Shown here piece after piece: positions 17,624-26,609 of a DNA stretch of 64,000 nucleotides. This DNA is from Streptomyces sp. HUAS CB01. GTDB lineage: Bacteria; Actinomycetota; Actinomycetes; Streptomycetales; Streptomycetaceae. The stretch is from NCBI RefSeq assembly GCF_030406905.1, contig NZ_CP129137.1, positions 1,925,001 to 1,989,000 of the forward strand. Reading direction: 5' to 3'. Position numbers and translations under genes: made by a program. The notes below the pieces were generated by a model. The model was not told the origin of the DNA, made no database searches, and saw nothing but the letters and a program-made list of their open reading frames with translations. The first letter of the stretch is position 1; every line of letters starts with the position of its first letter.

Positions 17624-19056
17624 CGGCCGGCGACCTGCCCCTCGGTCGAACCGGTGTCGGCGAGCAGCGCCTCGGCGATCCGCTCGAGCCCGGCCGACCT
17701 GGAAGCCTTCACCAGCACGACGTCTCCCGGGCGCAGCTCTCTGCGCAACAGGTCGACCGCCGCCTGCGCGTCGGACACGTGCACCGACTCCTCACCCCAC
17801 GAACCCTCGTTATATGCGCCCAGTTGCAGCCAGGACGCTTCCCTGCCCCCGACCGCGACGAGCTTGCTGACGTTGAGCCGGACGGCGAGCCGTCCGACCG
17901 CGTCGTGCTCCGCCAGCGCCTCGCCGCCGAGCTCGGCCATCGGACCGAGCACCGCCCACGTGCGCCCCCCGGCGGCCTGGGCGGCCGCGCCCATGGCCGC
18001 GAGCGCGCGCAGCGCGGCTCGCATGGACTCGGGGTTCGCGTTGTAGGCGTCGTTGACGACCGTCACGCCGTCCGGACGCTCGGTGACCTCCATACGCCAG
18101 CGGGAGAGGGTGCCCGCCTCCGAGAGCGCGGTGGCGATCTCGTCGACGGACATGCCCAGCTCATGGGCGACGGCGGCCGCGGCGAGCGCGTTCGACACGT
18201 GGTGCTCACCGTACAGCCGCAAGGTCACGTCGCTGCACCCGGAGGGTGTGCGAAGGAGGAATGCGGGCTGTCCGCCGGGCATGAGGCGGACGTTCTCGGC
18301 GCGTACGTCCGCTTCGTCCGACTCACCGAACAGCACGACGCGCGCCTCGGTGCGGGCGGACATGGCGCGGACGAGAGGGTCGTCGGCGTTGAGGACGGCG
18401 ATTCCGCCCTCGGCGGCGGGAGGCAGCGTCTCGACGAGCTCGCCCTTGGCCTCGGCGATCTGCTCGCGGCCGCCGAACTCGCCGATGTGGGCGGTGCCGA
18501 CGTTCAGCACGACGCCGATGCGGGGCGGGGTGAGTTCGGTGAGGTAGCGGATGTGGCCGATGCCGCGGGCACCCATCTCGAGGACCAGGAACCCGGTTTC
18601 GTCGGTGGCGCTGAGCGCGGTCAGCGGCAGGCCGATCTCGTTGTTGAGGGAGCCGGGGGTGAAGACGGTCGGCGCCTTGCGGCCCAGCACCTGGGCGATG
18701 AGGTCCTTGGTGCTCGTCTTGCCGGCGGAGCCGGTGAGCGCCACGAGGGTGGCGCCGAGGCGTTTCACCACGGCGCGGGCCAGCGCGCCGAGGGCCTTCT
18801 GGACGTCGTCCACGACGATCGCGGGGACGCCGACGGGCCGCGAGGCCAGTACGGCGGCCGCGCCGGCGGCGACCACGTCCGCGGCGTAGTCGTGGCCGTC
18901 GACGCGGGCGCCGACGAAGGCGACGAAGAGGCTGCCGGGCACGACCTCACGGGAGTCGCGGACGACGGGCCCGGTGACGCGTACGGACGGATCCGGTATG
19001 TCGTACGGCTGCCCGCCGACGATTTCGGCGATCTCGGCGAGGGAGAGGGCGATCAC
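17620..19056 (-). CDS. murF: UDP-MurNAc-tripeptide:D-alanyl-D-alanine ligase MurF
   Basis: 478-residue ATP-dependent ligase adding D-Ala-D-Ala to complete the UDP-MurNAc-pentapeptide. The ATP loop is [15 protein letters not shown] (about 108-122). [12 protein letters not shown] holds the conserved catalytic Glu, and [15 protein letters not shown] is the family marker at the C-terminal domain boundary. The start is GTG at 19056 with GAGGGG inside the end of murE; the gap to murE is 3 bases, and it overlaps mraY by 4. Confidence 0.98.
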   Translation of the reverse strand: MIALSLAEIAEIVGGQPYDIPDPSVRVTGPVVRDSREVVPGSLFVAFVGARVDGHDYAADVVAAGAAAVLASRPVGVPAIVVDDVQKALGALARAVVKRLGATLVALTGSAGKTSTKDLIAQVLGRKAPTVFTPGSLNNEIGLPLTALSATDETGFLVLEMGARGIGHIRYLTELTPPRIGVVLNVGTAHIGEFGGREQIAEAKGELVETLPPAAEGGIAVLNADDPLVRAMSARTEARVVLFGESDEADVRAENVRLMPGGQPAFLLRTPSGCSDVTLRLYGEHHVSNALAAAAVAHELGMSVDEIATALSEAGTLSRWRMEVTERPDGVTVVNDAYNANPESMRAALRALAAMGAAAQAAGGRTWAVLGPMAELGGEALAEHDAVGRLAVRLNVSKLVAVGGREASWLQLGAYNEGSWGEESVHVSDAQAAVDLLRRELRPGDVVLVKASRSAGLERIAEALLADTGSTEGQVAGR

Positions 19057-19059
19057 GGT

Positions 19060-20778
19060 TCACCCCTCACTGTTCTCGTGGCGGTGCTCGCCACTGTCCT
19101 TGTGGCGGTGCTCGATCGCCTCGCGCAGCACCTGGCGGTCGTCGAAGGGCCGGATCACCCCGGCGACGTCCTGCCCCTGCTCGTGGCCCTTGCCGGCGAT
19201 CAGCACGGTGTCGCCGGGCGCGGCGCGGGCGACGGCAGCGGCGATGGCGGCGGCCCGGTCCGCCTCCACGAGCACGTCGCCGCGCTCGTGGGCGGGCACC
19301 TCGGCGGCGCCGGCGAGCATCGCGGCGAGGATCGCGAGGGGGTCCTCGGAGCGGGGGTTGTCGGAGGTGAGGACGGCGGTGTCGGCGTACCGGGCAGCGG
19401 CGGCGCCCATCGGGCCGCGCTTGGTCCGGTCGCGGTCGCCGCCGCAGCCGAGGACGATGTGCAGCCTGCCCTCGGTGACCTTGCGCAGGGAGCGCAGGAC
19501 CGATTCGACCGCGTCCGTCTTGTGCGCGTAGTCGACCACCGCGAGGTACGGCTGGCCGGCGTCGACGCGCTCCAGCCGGCCGGGGACACCCGGTACCGCG
19601 GCGACGCCGTCGGCGGCCGTCCGCGGGTCGACGCCGGCGACGGCGAGGGTGACGATCGCGGCGAGCGTGTTGGCGACGTTGAAGGGGCCCGGCAGCGGGG
19701 CCTGCGCGGGCACCCGCTCGCCCTGCGGTCCGACGACCGTGAACGTGGAGCCCAGCGGACCCACTTCGACGTCGTCGGCGCGCCAGTCGGCGTCGGGGTG
19801 GCCCTCGGCGGAGAACGTGACGACGGGGATCGCGGACTCCGTCACCAGCCGCTGCCCGTACTCGTCGTCGAGGTTGACGACGCCCCGCCGGGCACGGGCC
19901 GGGGTGAACAGCTGGGCCTTGGCCTGGAAGTAGTCCTCCATGCCGGAGTGGAACTCCATGTGCTCCGGCGAGAGGTTGTTGAAGACGGCGACGTCGAAGA
20001 CGCAGCCGTCGACGCGGCCGAGCACCAGGGCGTGGCTGGACACCTCCATGGCGACCGAGTCGACGCCGCGTTCGCGCATCACGGCGAACAGGGCCTGCAG
20101 ATCGGTGGCTTCCGGCGTGGTGCGCTCCGACTTGATGCGCTCCTCGTCGATGCGCATCTCGACCGTGCCGATCAGGCCGGTGCGGCGGCCGGCGCCGCGC
20201 AGACCGCCCTCGACGAGGTACGCCGTGGTGGTCTTGCCGGAGGTGCCGGTGATGCCGATCTGCAGCAGCGCCTCCCCCGGGCGTCCGTAGATCTCGGCGG
20301 CGAGTTCGCCCATTCTGCCGCGCGGGTCCCCGGTGACCAGGACGGGCAGCCCCGTCGCGGCGGCCCGGTCGGCGCCCGTCGGGTCGGTGAGGATCGCGGC
20401 CGCGCCGAGATCCCTGGCCTGGGCGACGTAGTCGGCGCCGTGCAGCCGGGCGCCGGGCAGTGCGGCGTACACGTCACCCGGGCGCACCGCGCGGGAGTCG
20501 TGCGTGATGCCGGTGACCGCGCCGGAGCCCGGGGGCTCGACCCCCAGCCGGGCGGCCAGCTCTGCGAGGTCGATCGGGCGGACCTCGGCCGGACGGGGAG
20601 GGGCGGTTCGGTACTGATCAGCTTGTGGCACGGCGGTGAGCGTACCGGCAGTACCGGGACCGGCGCTAAATGAGGGGCCTCCCCGGGGGCCGCGGCCGCC
20701 AGGGAACGGGGTTCCGGCGGGTGGGGGCGTGGCGGACCCCGGGGAGCGGTTCCCGGGGTCCGGCGTGATGGTTCTCAC
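19060..20778 (-). CDS. murE: UDP-MurNAc-dipeptide:diaminopimelate ligase MurE
   Basis: 572-residue ligase that adds diaminopimelate to UDP-MurNAc-L-Ala-D-Glu. The ATP loop is GITGTSGKTTTAYLV. TTPEATDL lies in the substrate region. The diaminopimelate-recognition box is SDNPRSEDP, whose DNPR is typical of DAP-specific rather than Lys-specific MurE; Streptomyces walls carry LL-DAP. An N-terminal extension of about 60 residues, rich in Pro/Gly, precedes the catalytic domain (PIDLAELAARLGV). The GTG at 20778 was chosen because GGAGGAA lies just upstream; the open frame beyond it overlaps ftsI. Confidence 0.97.
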   Translation of the reverse strand: MRTITPDPGNRSPGSATPPPAGTPFPGGRGPRGGPSFSAGPGTAGTLTAVPQADQYRTAPPRPAEVRPIDLAELAARLGVEPPGSGAVTGITHDSRAVRPGDVYAALPGARLHGADYVAQARDLGAAAILTDPTGADRAAATGLPVLVTGDPRGRMGELAAEIYGRPGEALLQIGITGTSGKTTTAYLVEGGLRGAGRRTGLIGTVEMRIDEERIKSERTTPEATDLQALFAVMRERGVDSVAMEVSSHALVLGRVDGCVFDVAVFNNLSPEHMEFHSGMEDYFQAKAQLFTPARARRGVVNLDDEYGQRLVTESAIPVVTFSAEGHPDADWRADDVEVGPLGSTFTVVGPQGERVPAQAPLPGPFNVANTLAAIVTLAVAGVDPRTAADGVAAVPGVPGRLERVDAGQPYLAVVDYAHKTDAVESVLRSLRKVTEGRLHIVLGCGGDRDRTKRGPMGAAAARYADTAVLTSDNPRSEDPLAILAAMLAGAAEVPAHERGDVLVEADRAAAIAAAVARAAPGDTVLIAGKGHEQGQDVAGVIRPFDDRQVLREAIEHRHKDSGEHRHENSEG

Positions 20779-20795
20779 TGGCTGTTCCTCCCGGG

Positions 20796-22763
20796 TCACG
20801 CGCCGGGGTCGAAAGTGACCGGCAGCCGCGCGGGAGCGGCGCCGGTCGGCGCGACCTGCTGGGTCTTGAGCGCGAACTCCATGACCTTCTTGTAGATGGG
20901 TCCGCAGATCTGGCCGCCGAAGTAGCTGCCCCGGGTCGGGTTCTGGATCGCGCAGTAGACGGTGATCTGCGGCTTGTCGGCGGGCGCGAAGCCCGCGAAG
21001 GAGGCGGTGTAGCCCCGGTAGCGGCCCAGCTCGGGATCGACCCGGTTCGCGGTACCGGTCTTGCCGGCGACCCGGTAGCCGGGGATCCGGGCCTTGGTAC
21101 CGGTGCCCTCCTCGTTCCCCACCACCGATTCGAGCATGGTGGCGAGGGTCTTCGCGGTCTTCTCGCTGACCACGCGGGTCTTCTCCGGCGCCTCCGCCGG
21201 GTTGAAGCGCCCGTCGGGGCCGCGGGTGCCGCGCACCAGGGTGGGTTCGACGCGGACGCCGCCGTTGGCGATGGTCGAGTAGACGGAGGCGGCCTGCATG
21301 GCGTTGATCGACAGGCCCTGGCCGAAGGGAATCGTGTACTGCTGCGAGGTCGACCAGTCCTGCGGCTTGGCGAGGATGCCGGGGGTCTCGCCCGGGTAGC
21401 CGAGGCCGGTCGGACTCCCGATGCCGAACTTCCGCAGGTACGAGTAGAGGACGCGGTTGGCCTGGCTCTGGGTCTTCCCGAGCTGTCCGGTCGCCAGGAT
21501 GGTCCCGATGTTGCTGGACTTGGCGAGGACGCCGTTGAGCGTCAGGTACCACGTGGGGTGGTCGACGTCGTCCTTGAAGAGCCGGTCGCCGCGGTGGAGC
21601 CGGTTGGGGACGGTGACATGGGTCCCCGGTGTGGCGGCCTGCTCCTCCAGCACTGCGGCCATGGACATGACCTTGCTGGTGGAGCCGGGCTCGTAGACGT
21701 CCTGGAGGGCCGCGTTGCCCATGGTGGCGGCCTTGGCCCGAGCGAGGTCGTTGGGGTTGAAGCCCGGCGCGTTGGCCATCGCCAGGACCTCTCCGGTCCT
21801 GGCGTTCTGGACGACCACGTAACCGCGGTCGGCCTTGGACTTCGTCACCTGCTCGCTGATCGCGCGCTGCGCGGCCCACTGGATGTCGCGGTCGATCGTC
21901 AGCTCGATGTCGGAGCCGGGGACGGCCGGCTTCTCCCGGGTCCCGGCGGTGGGCACCCGGCGGCCGCCGGACTGCGCGTACGTGATGCTGCCGTCCTTGC
22001 CCGCCAGCTCCTTGTCGAGCATGGACTCCAGGCCGCCCGCGCCGCGGCCCTCGGCGTTGACCCAGCCCAGTATCCCGGCCGCGAGATCGCCGTTGGGGTA
22101 GACGCGTCGGCTGCTGGTCTCCTGGAAGACGCCGGCGAGGACGTTGGCGCCGGGCCCGCCCTTGGCCTTGTCGGCTGCGGCCTTCTCGGCGAAGACGCCC
22201 TTGAGGTCCTTGATCTGCTTCCAGACCTGCGGGGTCTGGCGGCGGGCGAGGACGGTGTACCGGGACTTCGGCGCCTTGAGCTTGTTCGCGAGCTCCGCCG
22301 GGTCGGCGCCGAGGATCGGCGCGAGCAGCGCGGCGGCCTGTTCCGGCGCGTCCGCAGCCTTGCTCTCCTCGGGGGTGAACATCTTCGGGTCGGCGGTGAT
22401 GTCGTGCGCGTCGACGGTGGTGGCGAGCGCGATCCCGGCGCGGTCCGTGATCCGGCCGCGCTCGGCCGCCAGTTTGTGGCTCATGTAGCGGTTCTTCTCC
22501 GCCATGGCGGCGTACGTGCCGGCGTCGACGGCCTGCACCTGCAGCAGCCGGATCACGAACGTCAGCATGACGAGCGTGAGGGCGAGGCTGACGAGCCGCA
22601 GCCGGGGGCGGGGGTTGCCGAGCCGGATCCTGCCGGGGGCCGCCGTCCGCCGGGGTGGCGCGGTCCGGCGCGGGCGGCGTGGCGCGGGACGGCCGCGGTC
22701 GGCCGGTCCGCCGCGGCGCGCGGGGCCCGGCACACGGCGCCGCGGTGGTTCCTGGGGTGGCAC
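20796..22763 (-). CDS. ftsI: Septal peptidoglycan transpeptidase FtsI (class B PBP)
   Basis: 655 residues. A basic Pro/Arg-rich cytoplasmic tail is followed by one transmembrane helix (LVSLALTLVMLTFVIRLLQV), a dimerisation domain, and the transpeptidase domain. The active-site motifs are present: S-x-x-K as GSTSKVMS, S-S-N as KSSNIG, and K-T-G as GKTGTAN. FtsI cross-links septal peptidoglycan with FtsW and is beta-lactam sensitive. The start is GTG at 22763, four bases after the ftsL stop, giving a length close to other Streptomyces FtsI. Upstream in-frame sequence overlaps ftsL and was left out. Confidence 0.96.
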   Translation of the reverse strand: MPPQEPPRRRVPGPARRGGPADRGRPAPRRPRRTAPPRRTAAPGRIRLGNPRPRLRLVSLALTLVMLTFVIRLLQVQAVDAGTYAAMAEKNRYMSHKLAAERGRITDRAGIALATTVDAHDITADPKMFTPEESKAADAPEQAAALLAPILGADPAELANKLKAPKSRYTVLARRQTPQVWKQIKDLKGVFAEKAAADKAKGGPGANVLAGVFQETSSRRVYPNGDLAAGILGWVNAEGRGAGGLESMLDKELAGKDGSITYAQSGGRRVPTAGTREKPAVPGSDIELTIDRDIQWAAQRAISEQVTKSKADRGYVVVQNARTGEVLAMANAPGFNPNDLARAKAATMGNAALQDVYEPGSTSKVMSMAAVLEEQAATPGTHVTVPNRLHRGDRLFKDDVDHPTWYLTLNGVLAKSSNIGTILATGQLGKTQSQANRVLYSYLRKFGIGSPTGLGYPGETPGILAKPQDWSTSQQYTIPFGQGLSINAMQAASVYSTIANGGVRVEPTLVRGTRGPDGRFNPAEAPEKTRVVSEKTAKTLATMLESVVGNEEGTGTKARIPGYRVAGKTGTANRVDPELGRYRGYTASFAGFAPADKPQITVYCAIQNPTRGSYFGGQICGPIYKKVMEFALKTQQVAPTGAAPARLPVTFDPGA

Positions 22764-22767
22764 TGCG

Positions 22768-23352
22768 TCACCTGCCGGGGGTCGTGGGGGGCGGCTTCGG
22801 CGCACCGGACGCGGGGGGCTGCGACGGCGCGGACGGTGCTGCGGGCGACGCGGGCGCGCCGGCGGCCGACGACCCCGGCGCCGGGGAAGGCGACGCGGGC
22901 GCACCGGACGCGGACGGCTGCGCGGGTACGGGGGGCCCGACCGGCCGCGGCGGCGGCTCCGGGCTGCGGACGGCCGAGGGGTCGGCCGTCGCGCGCTTCG
23001 GGACGCCGCGGACCGTGCCGTCGGGGCCGAGGAAGGCGGGGTTGCCGCCCGGCACCATGCCGAGCTCGCGGGCCCGGCGCTCCAGGGCGTCGGGGGCGGA
23101 GCGCTCGTCCACGTCCCGCTGCAGCGCCTGTTCCTGGTCGGTCAGTTCGGTGGTCTTCTTCCGGAGCTCGCTCAGCCTGAACGATCCCTCGTTGAGAGAG
23201 GTGTTGAGCAGCAGCAGGGTGATCAGTCCGCCGCCGAGCAGCACGACGACCAGCAGGACGAAGGGGGTACGGGCCGCGGTGCTCGGCCCGGACGGCATGA
23301 GCCGGGCGAGCCGCGCGGCGCGCCCCTTGAGCTGTCCGGCGGCCTTCCTCAC
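22768..23352 (-). CDS. ftsL: Septum formation initiator FtsL-like protein
   Basis: 194-residue bitopic membrane protein: cytoplasmic basic N-terminus, one transmembrane helix (about 31-50, FVLLVVVLLGGGLITLLLL), then a short leucine-zipper coiled coil (SLNEGSFRLSELRKKTTELT), followed by a long Pro/Ala/Ser-rich tail of about 85 residues. FtsL forms a complex with FtsQ and DivIC in the divisome. The start is GTG at 23352 with GGAGGGCGAGGG before it. Identification rests on position between rsmH and ftsI plus topology, since FtsL sequence is poorly conserved. Confidence 0.9.
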   Translation of the reverse strand: MRKAAGQLKGRAARLARLMPSGPSTAARTPFVLLVVVLLGGGLITLLLLNTSLNEGSFRLSELRKKTTELTDQEQALQRDVDERSAPDALERRARELGMVPGGNPAFLGPDGTVRGVPKRATADPSAVRSPEPPPRPVGPPVPAQPSASGAPASPSPAPGSSAAGAPASPAAPSAPSQPPASGAPKPPPTTPGR

Positions 23353-23412
23353 CCCTCGCCCTCCCTCACCGCGGCTGTCGTCACCGGTCGCGCTCCCTCG
23401 GCGCGGCCGCCG

Positions 23413-24393
23413 TCACCGCACGTCCTCGCGGATGCGCTCGGCGCCGCGCAGCCGCGCGGGCGCCGCCCGGCGGTTCTCCGCGACCTCTTCCTCGGAAGGG
23501 AGTTCGGCGCCGCGGGTGAGGAGCTTGAGCCGCGGCTGGTAGCGCTCGGGGACGACGGGCAGTCCGGGCGGTGCCGTACTGGCGGCGCCCTCCGCGAGGA
23601 CCTGCTTGACCAGCCGGTCCTCCAGCGAGTGGTACGAGAGGACCGCGATCCGGCCGCCGACGGCGAGGGTCTTCACCGCGGCCGGGATCGCCCGCTCCAG
23701 CACGGTCAGCTCGCCGTTGACCTCGATGCGCAGGGCCTGGAACGTGCGCTTGGCCGGATTGCCGCCCGTGCGCTTGGCCGCCTGCGGGAGCGCGTCGCGG
23801 ATCAGCTCGACGAGCCGGGCGCTGTTGGAGAAGGGCTCCTTCTCCCGCTCCCGCACGATCGCGGCCACGATCCGCTTGGCCTGCTTCTCCTCGCCGTACG
23901 CGCGCAGGATCCGGACCAGCTCGCCTGGCGGGTAGGTGTTGAGGACCTCGGCGGCGCTGACGCCCGTCGTCTGGTCCATCCGCATGTCGAGCGGGGCGTC
24001 CTGGGCGTAGGCGAAGCCGCGGTCGGCCTCGTCGAGCTGCATGGAGGAGACGCCGAGGTCGAAGAGGACGCCCTGGACGGCGGGGATGCCGAGCCGGTCG
24101 AGGACGTCGGGCAGCTCGTCGTAGACGGCGTGCACGAGGGTGGCGCGGTCGCCGAACGGGGCGAGCCGCTCGCCGGAGAGCCGCAGCGCTTCCTTGTCCC
24201 GGTCGAGCGCGACGAGCCGGGCCGCGGGGAAGCGGGTCAGCAGCGCCTCGCTGTGCCCGCCGAGGCCGAGGGTGCAGTCGACGACCACGGGGCCCGGGCC
24301 GTCGGCGGGTCCGGCGTCACCGGGACGCTCCAGAGCGGGGGCCAGCAGGTCCAGGCACCGCTGGAGCATCACCGGGACGTGTCGCTGGCTCAA
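23413..24393 (-). CDS. rsmH: 16S rRNA (cytosine-1402-N4) methyltransferase RsmH (MraW)
   Basis: 326-residue SAM-dependent methyltransferase acting on C1402 of 16S rRNA in the decoding site. Motifs: [13 protein letters not shown] at the N-terminus, [16 protein letters not shown] (SAM site), [19 protein letters not shown] and [13 protein letters not shown]. The start appears to be TTG at 24393 (MSQRHVPV), preceded by GAGAGGG; no ATG or GTG is available upstream. It is the first gene of the dcw transcript; no mraZ lies in front of it, as in other Streptomyces. Confidence 0.96.
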   Translation of the reverse strand: MSQRHVPVMLQRCLDLLAPALERPGDAGPADGPGPVVVDCTLGLGGHSEALLTRFPAARLVALDRDKEALRLSGERLAPFGDRATLVHAVYDELPDVLDRLGIPAVQGVLFDLGVSSMQLDEADRGFAYAQDAPLDMRMDQTTGVSAAEVLNTYPPGELVRILRAYGEEKQAKRIVAAIVREREKEPFSNSARLVELIRDALPQAAKRTGGNPAKRTFQALRIEVNGELTVLERAIPAAVKTLAVGGRIAVLSYHSLEDRLVKQVLAEGAASTAPPGLPVVPERYQPRLKLLTRGAELPSEEEVAENRRAAPARLRGAERIREDVR

Positions 24394-24496
24394 TGCGCCC
24401 TCTCAGGTCCGGCGCGGACGGTGGCCGGGCCGTACGTTTGCCGCACCCGCGGGGAAAACGCGGAAATGTGCTGGATGTGTCCGTGAACTGCGCGTC

Positions 24497-24524
24497 ACTT
24501 TAGTCCACTGCTCGTGCCGGTCAA
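24497..24524 (-). promoter_or_regulatory. Promoter of the dcw cluster (TTGACC / TAAAGT)
   Basis: On the minus strand TTGACC (24519-24524) and TAAAGT (24497-24502) are 16 bases apart, a strong match to a housekeeping promoter. The predicted transcript starts about 95 bases before rsmH. The rest of the 306-base gap up to the carbonic anhydrase shows no gene. Confidence 0.75.
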
Positions 24525-24699
24525 TCAACCGGCTGGCGCGTCGCAGCGGCGGCCGCCGAGGGGTCCGGGGACGTGGCGGCTCACCCGAACGGGCACGGCC
24601 CGCTCCTTCCTGTGGGTTAGCTCACAACAAGCCACGTTGACGTTCTTTGTCCGCTCTCACAGCGAGCTGCACGGGCTCGTGACCATTACCGTCGGAGAC

Positions 24700-25242
24700 A
24701 TGTCGACTTCCGCGCACCTCCCCGCAGAGACCGCCGTCGCGAGCGGCACGGTCACCGACCGGCTCGTCGAAGCCAACCAGCGCTACGCCTCGGGCTTCAC
24801 CGACCCCGGCATGGACGCCCGGCCGGTCCTCCAGGTCGCCGTGGTGGCCTGCATGGACGCCCGCCTCGACCTCCACGCGGCGCTGGGCCTGGAGCTCGGC
24901 GACTGCCACACGATCCGCAACGCGGGCGGAGTGGTCACCGACGACGTGATCCGCTCCCTGACCATCAGCCAGCGCGCGCTGGGCACCCGCAGCGTCATCC
25001 TCATCCACCACACCGGCTGCGGCCTGGAGAGCCTGACGGAGGACTTCCGGCACGAGCTGGAGGACGAGGTGGGCCAGCGGCCGCCGTGGGCCGTCGAGGC
25101 GTTCCGCGACGTGGACCAGGACGTGCGCCAGTCGATGCAGCGGGTGCGGACCTCGCCGTTCCTGCTGCACAGCGACGACGTGCGCGGGTTCGTCTTCGAC
25201 GTCACGTCGGGCCTGCTGCGGGAGATCGACCCCACCGGCTGA
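24700..25242 (+). CDS. Beta-class carbonic anhydrase
   Basis: 180 residues. Interconverts CO2 and bicarbonate in the cytosol. Zinc ligands and the partner dyad are visible as C51-M-D53-A-R55 and H104-T-G-C107. The small size and the CMDARLD form fit the beta-CA clade that includes mycobacterial Rv1284. The ATG at 24700 is preceded by GGAG at short spacing; the frame is open further upstream but without homology. It stands alone, divergent from the dcw cluster, and is followed by a strong hairpin. Confidence 0.93.
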   Translation: MSTSAHLPAETAVASGTVTDRLVEANQRYASGFTDPGMDARPVLQVAVVACMDARLDLHAALGLELGDCHTIRNAGGVVTDDVIRSLTISQRALGTRSVILIHHTGCGLESLTEDFRHELEDEVGQRPPWAVEAFRDVDQDVRQSMQRVRTSPFLLHSDDVRGFVFDVTSGLLREIDPTG

Positions 25243-25249
25243 GACCCGA

Positions 25250-25288
25250 CCGACGGCGCCGCGCGAGCCCGCAGCGCGGCGCCGTCGG
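25250..25288 (+). terminator. Terminator after carbonic anhydrase
   Basis: A perfect 15-bp stem (25250-25264 with 25274-25288) and 9-base loop begins 8 bases after the stop codon. Confidence 0.85.
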
Positions 25289-25556
25289 ACTGTCCGCCCT
25301 GTCCGTCCGTCCGCGTGTCCGTCCGTGCGTGTGGGGCCCGCGTGGGACGGATCACAGCGCTGCGTGAGCGGTCAAACGCGGCAACCCCAGACATATGACG
25401 CCCACTTGTCCACAGGCGAGTGACACGACGCGGCAACGGCAACAAGAATGCGGGTGTGGCACCTTCGCGGAACCGACCGGAGAAGGTGTCCGTGTTTCGG
25501 GGTGGGCCGTGCCGTAAGCAGTGCACCGGCCCATGGAACGGGCCGAGGAGGGCCGG
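25289..25556 (+). other. Non-coding upstream region of the MoxR operon
   Basis: No gene seen. It starts with a run of short gtccgtccgt-type repeats. It contains one exact Streptomyces DnaA-box consensus (TTGTCCACA, 25406-25414), and caccttc (25460-25466) paired with gaaggtg (25482-25488). A GGAAC at 25469-25473 with TC 15 bases later resembles an ECF-sigma promoter, but I would not assign it. Confidence 0.5.
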
Positions 25557-26609
25557 GTGACGACCTATGACGATCGAGCGAGCCTCACGGATCTGACCAC
25601 CACAGCGGAGCGCGTCCGCAGGTCGGTGGAGGGTGTGATCGAGGGCAAGCCTGAGGTCGTACGGCTCTCGCTGACAGTGCTGCTCGCCGAGGGGCATCTC
25701 CTCATCGAGGACGTGCCGGGCGTGGGCAAGACGATGCTGGCGAAGGCACTGGCGCGGTCGATCGACTGCTCGGTCCGGCGCATCCAGTTCACGCCGGACC
25801 TGCTGCCGTCGGACATCACCGGTGTGTCGATCTACGACCAGCAGAGACGGGACTTCGAGTTCAAGCCCGGCGCGATCTTCGCTCAGATAGTGATCGGCGA
25901 CGAGATCAACCGGGCCTCGCCGAAGACGCAGTCCGCCCTGCTCGAGTCCATGGAGGAGCGGCAGGTCACCATCGACGGGCAGACGTACGAACTGCCCACC
26001 CCCTTCATGGTGGTGGCCACGCAGAACCCGGTGGAGATGGAGGGCACGTACCCGCTGCCCGAGGCGCAGCGGGACCGCTTCATGGCCCGGGTGTCGATGG
26101 GCTACCCGACGCCGGAGGCCGAGCTGCAGATGCTCGACGTGCACGGCGCGGTGTCCCCGCTCGAGGACCTCCAGCCGGCGGCGCACGCCCATGACATCGT
26201 GAAGCTGATCGACGCGGTGCGGACGGTCCATGTCGCCGACTCCGTGCGGAGGTACGCGGTGGAGCTGGTCGCCGCGACCCGCAACCACCCCGATCTCCGG
26301 CTGGGCGCCTCGCCGCGCGCCACCCTGCACCTGCTGCGTGCCGCCAAGGCGTCCGCGGCGCTGAGCGGCCGGGACTACGCGCTGCCGGACGACGTCCAGG
26401 CCCTCGCGGTGCCGGTGCTCGCGCACCGCCTGCTGCCGACGGCCCAGGCACAGCTGAACCGCCGTACCGCCGAGCAGGTGGTGCTGGAGATCCTCCAGCG
26501 CACGCCGGTGCCGACCTCCGGCAACGACACCGCGTACGGGACCGGCGCCCGCCAGGTACCCGGCGGCCCGGTCTACGGCCAGCCGCGGCCCGGCGTCCGG
26601 CGGGTCTGA
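25557..26609 (+). CDS. MoxR-family AAA+ ATPase
   Basis: 350 residues. AAA+ chaperone-like ATPase of the MoxR/RavA group, which usually helps mature or insert partner proteins with VWA or DUF58 domains. Walker A is EDVPGVGKTMLAK, Walker B is IVIGDEINRASPK, sensor 1 is VVATQNPVEMEGTYPLPEAQ, and the C-terminal lid follows. The GTG at 25557 is chosen for its GGAGG 6 bases upstream; an in-frame ATG at 25521 lacks a ribosome site. It overlaps the DUF58 gene by one base (TGATG), so the pair is coupled. Confidence 0.94.
   Translation: MTTYDDRASLTDLTTTAERVRRSVEGVIEGKPEVVRLSLTVLLAEGHLLIEDVPGVGKTMLAKALARSIDCSVRRIQFTPDLLPSDITGVSIYDQQRRDFEFKPGAIFAQIVIGDEINRASPKTQSALLESMEERQVTIDGQTYELPTPFMVVATQNPVEMEGTYPLPEAQRDRFMARVSMGYPTPEAELQMLDVHGAVSPLEDLQPAAHAHDIVKLIDAVRTVHVADSVRRYAVELVAATRNHPDLRLGASPRATLHLLRAAKASAALSGRDYALPDDVQALAVPVLAHRLLPTAQAQLNRRTAEQVVLEILQRTPVPTSGNDTAYGTGARQVPGGPVYGQPRPGVRRV

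Noticed and set aside
9894..24393. A missing murC or mraZ as a sign of deletion in the dcw cluster
   Set aside because: Streptomyces dcw clusters normally lack both at this location, and the flanking genes are intact and tightly spaced.
25469..25490. GGAAC-15-TC resembling an ECF sigma factor promoter before moxR
   Set aside because: Spacing is one or two bases short and the -10 is only a dinucleotide match; chance occurrence is likely.
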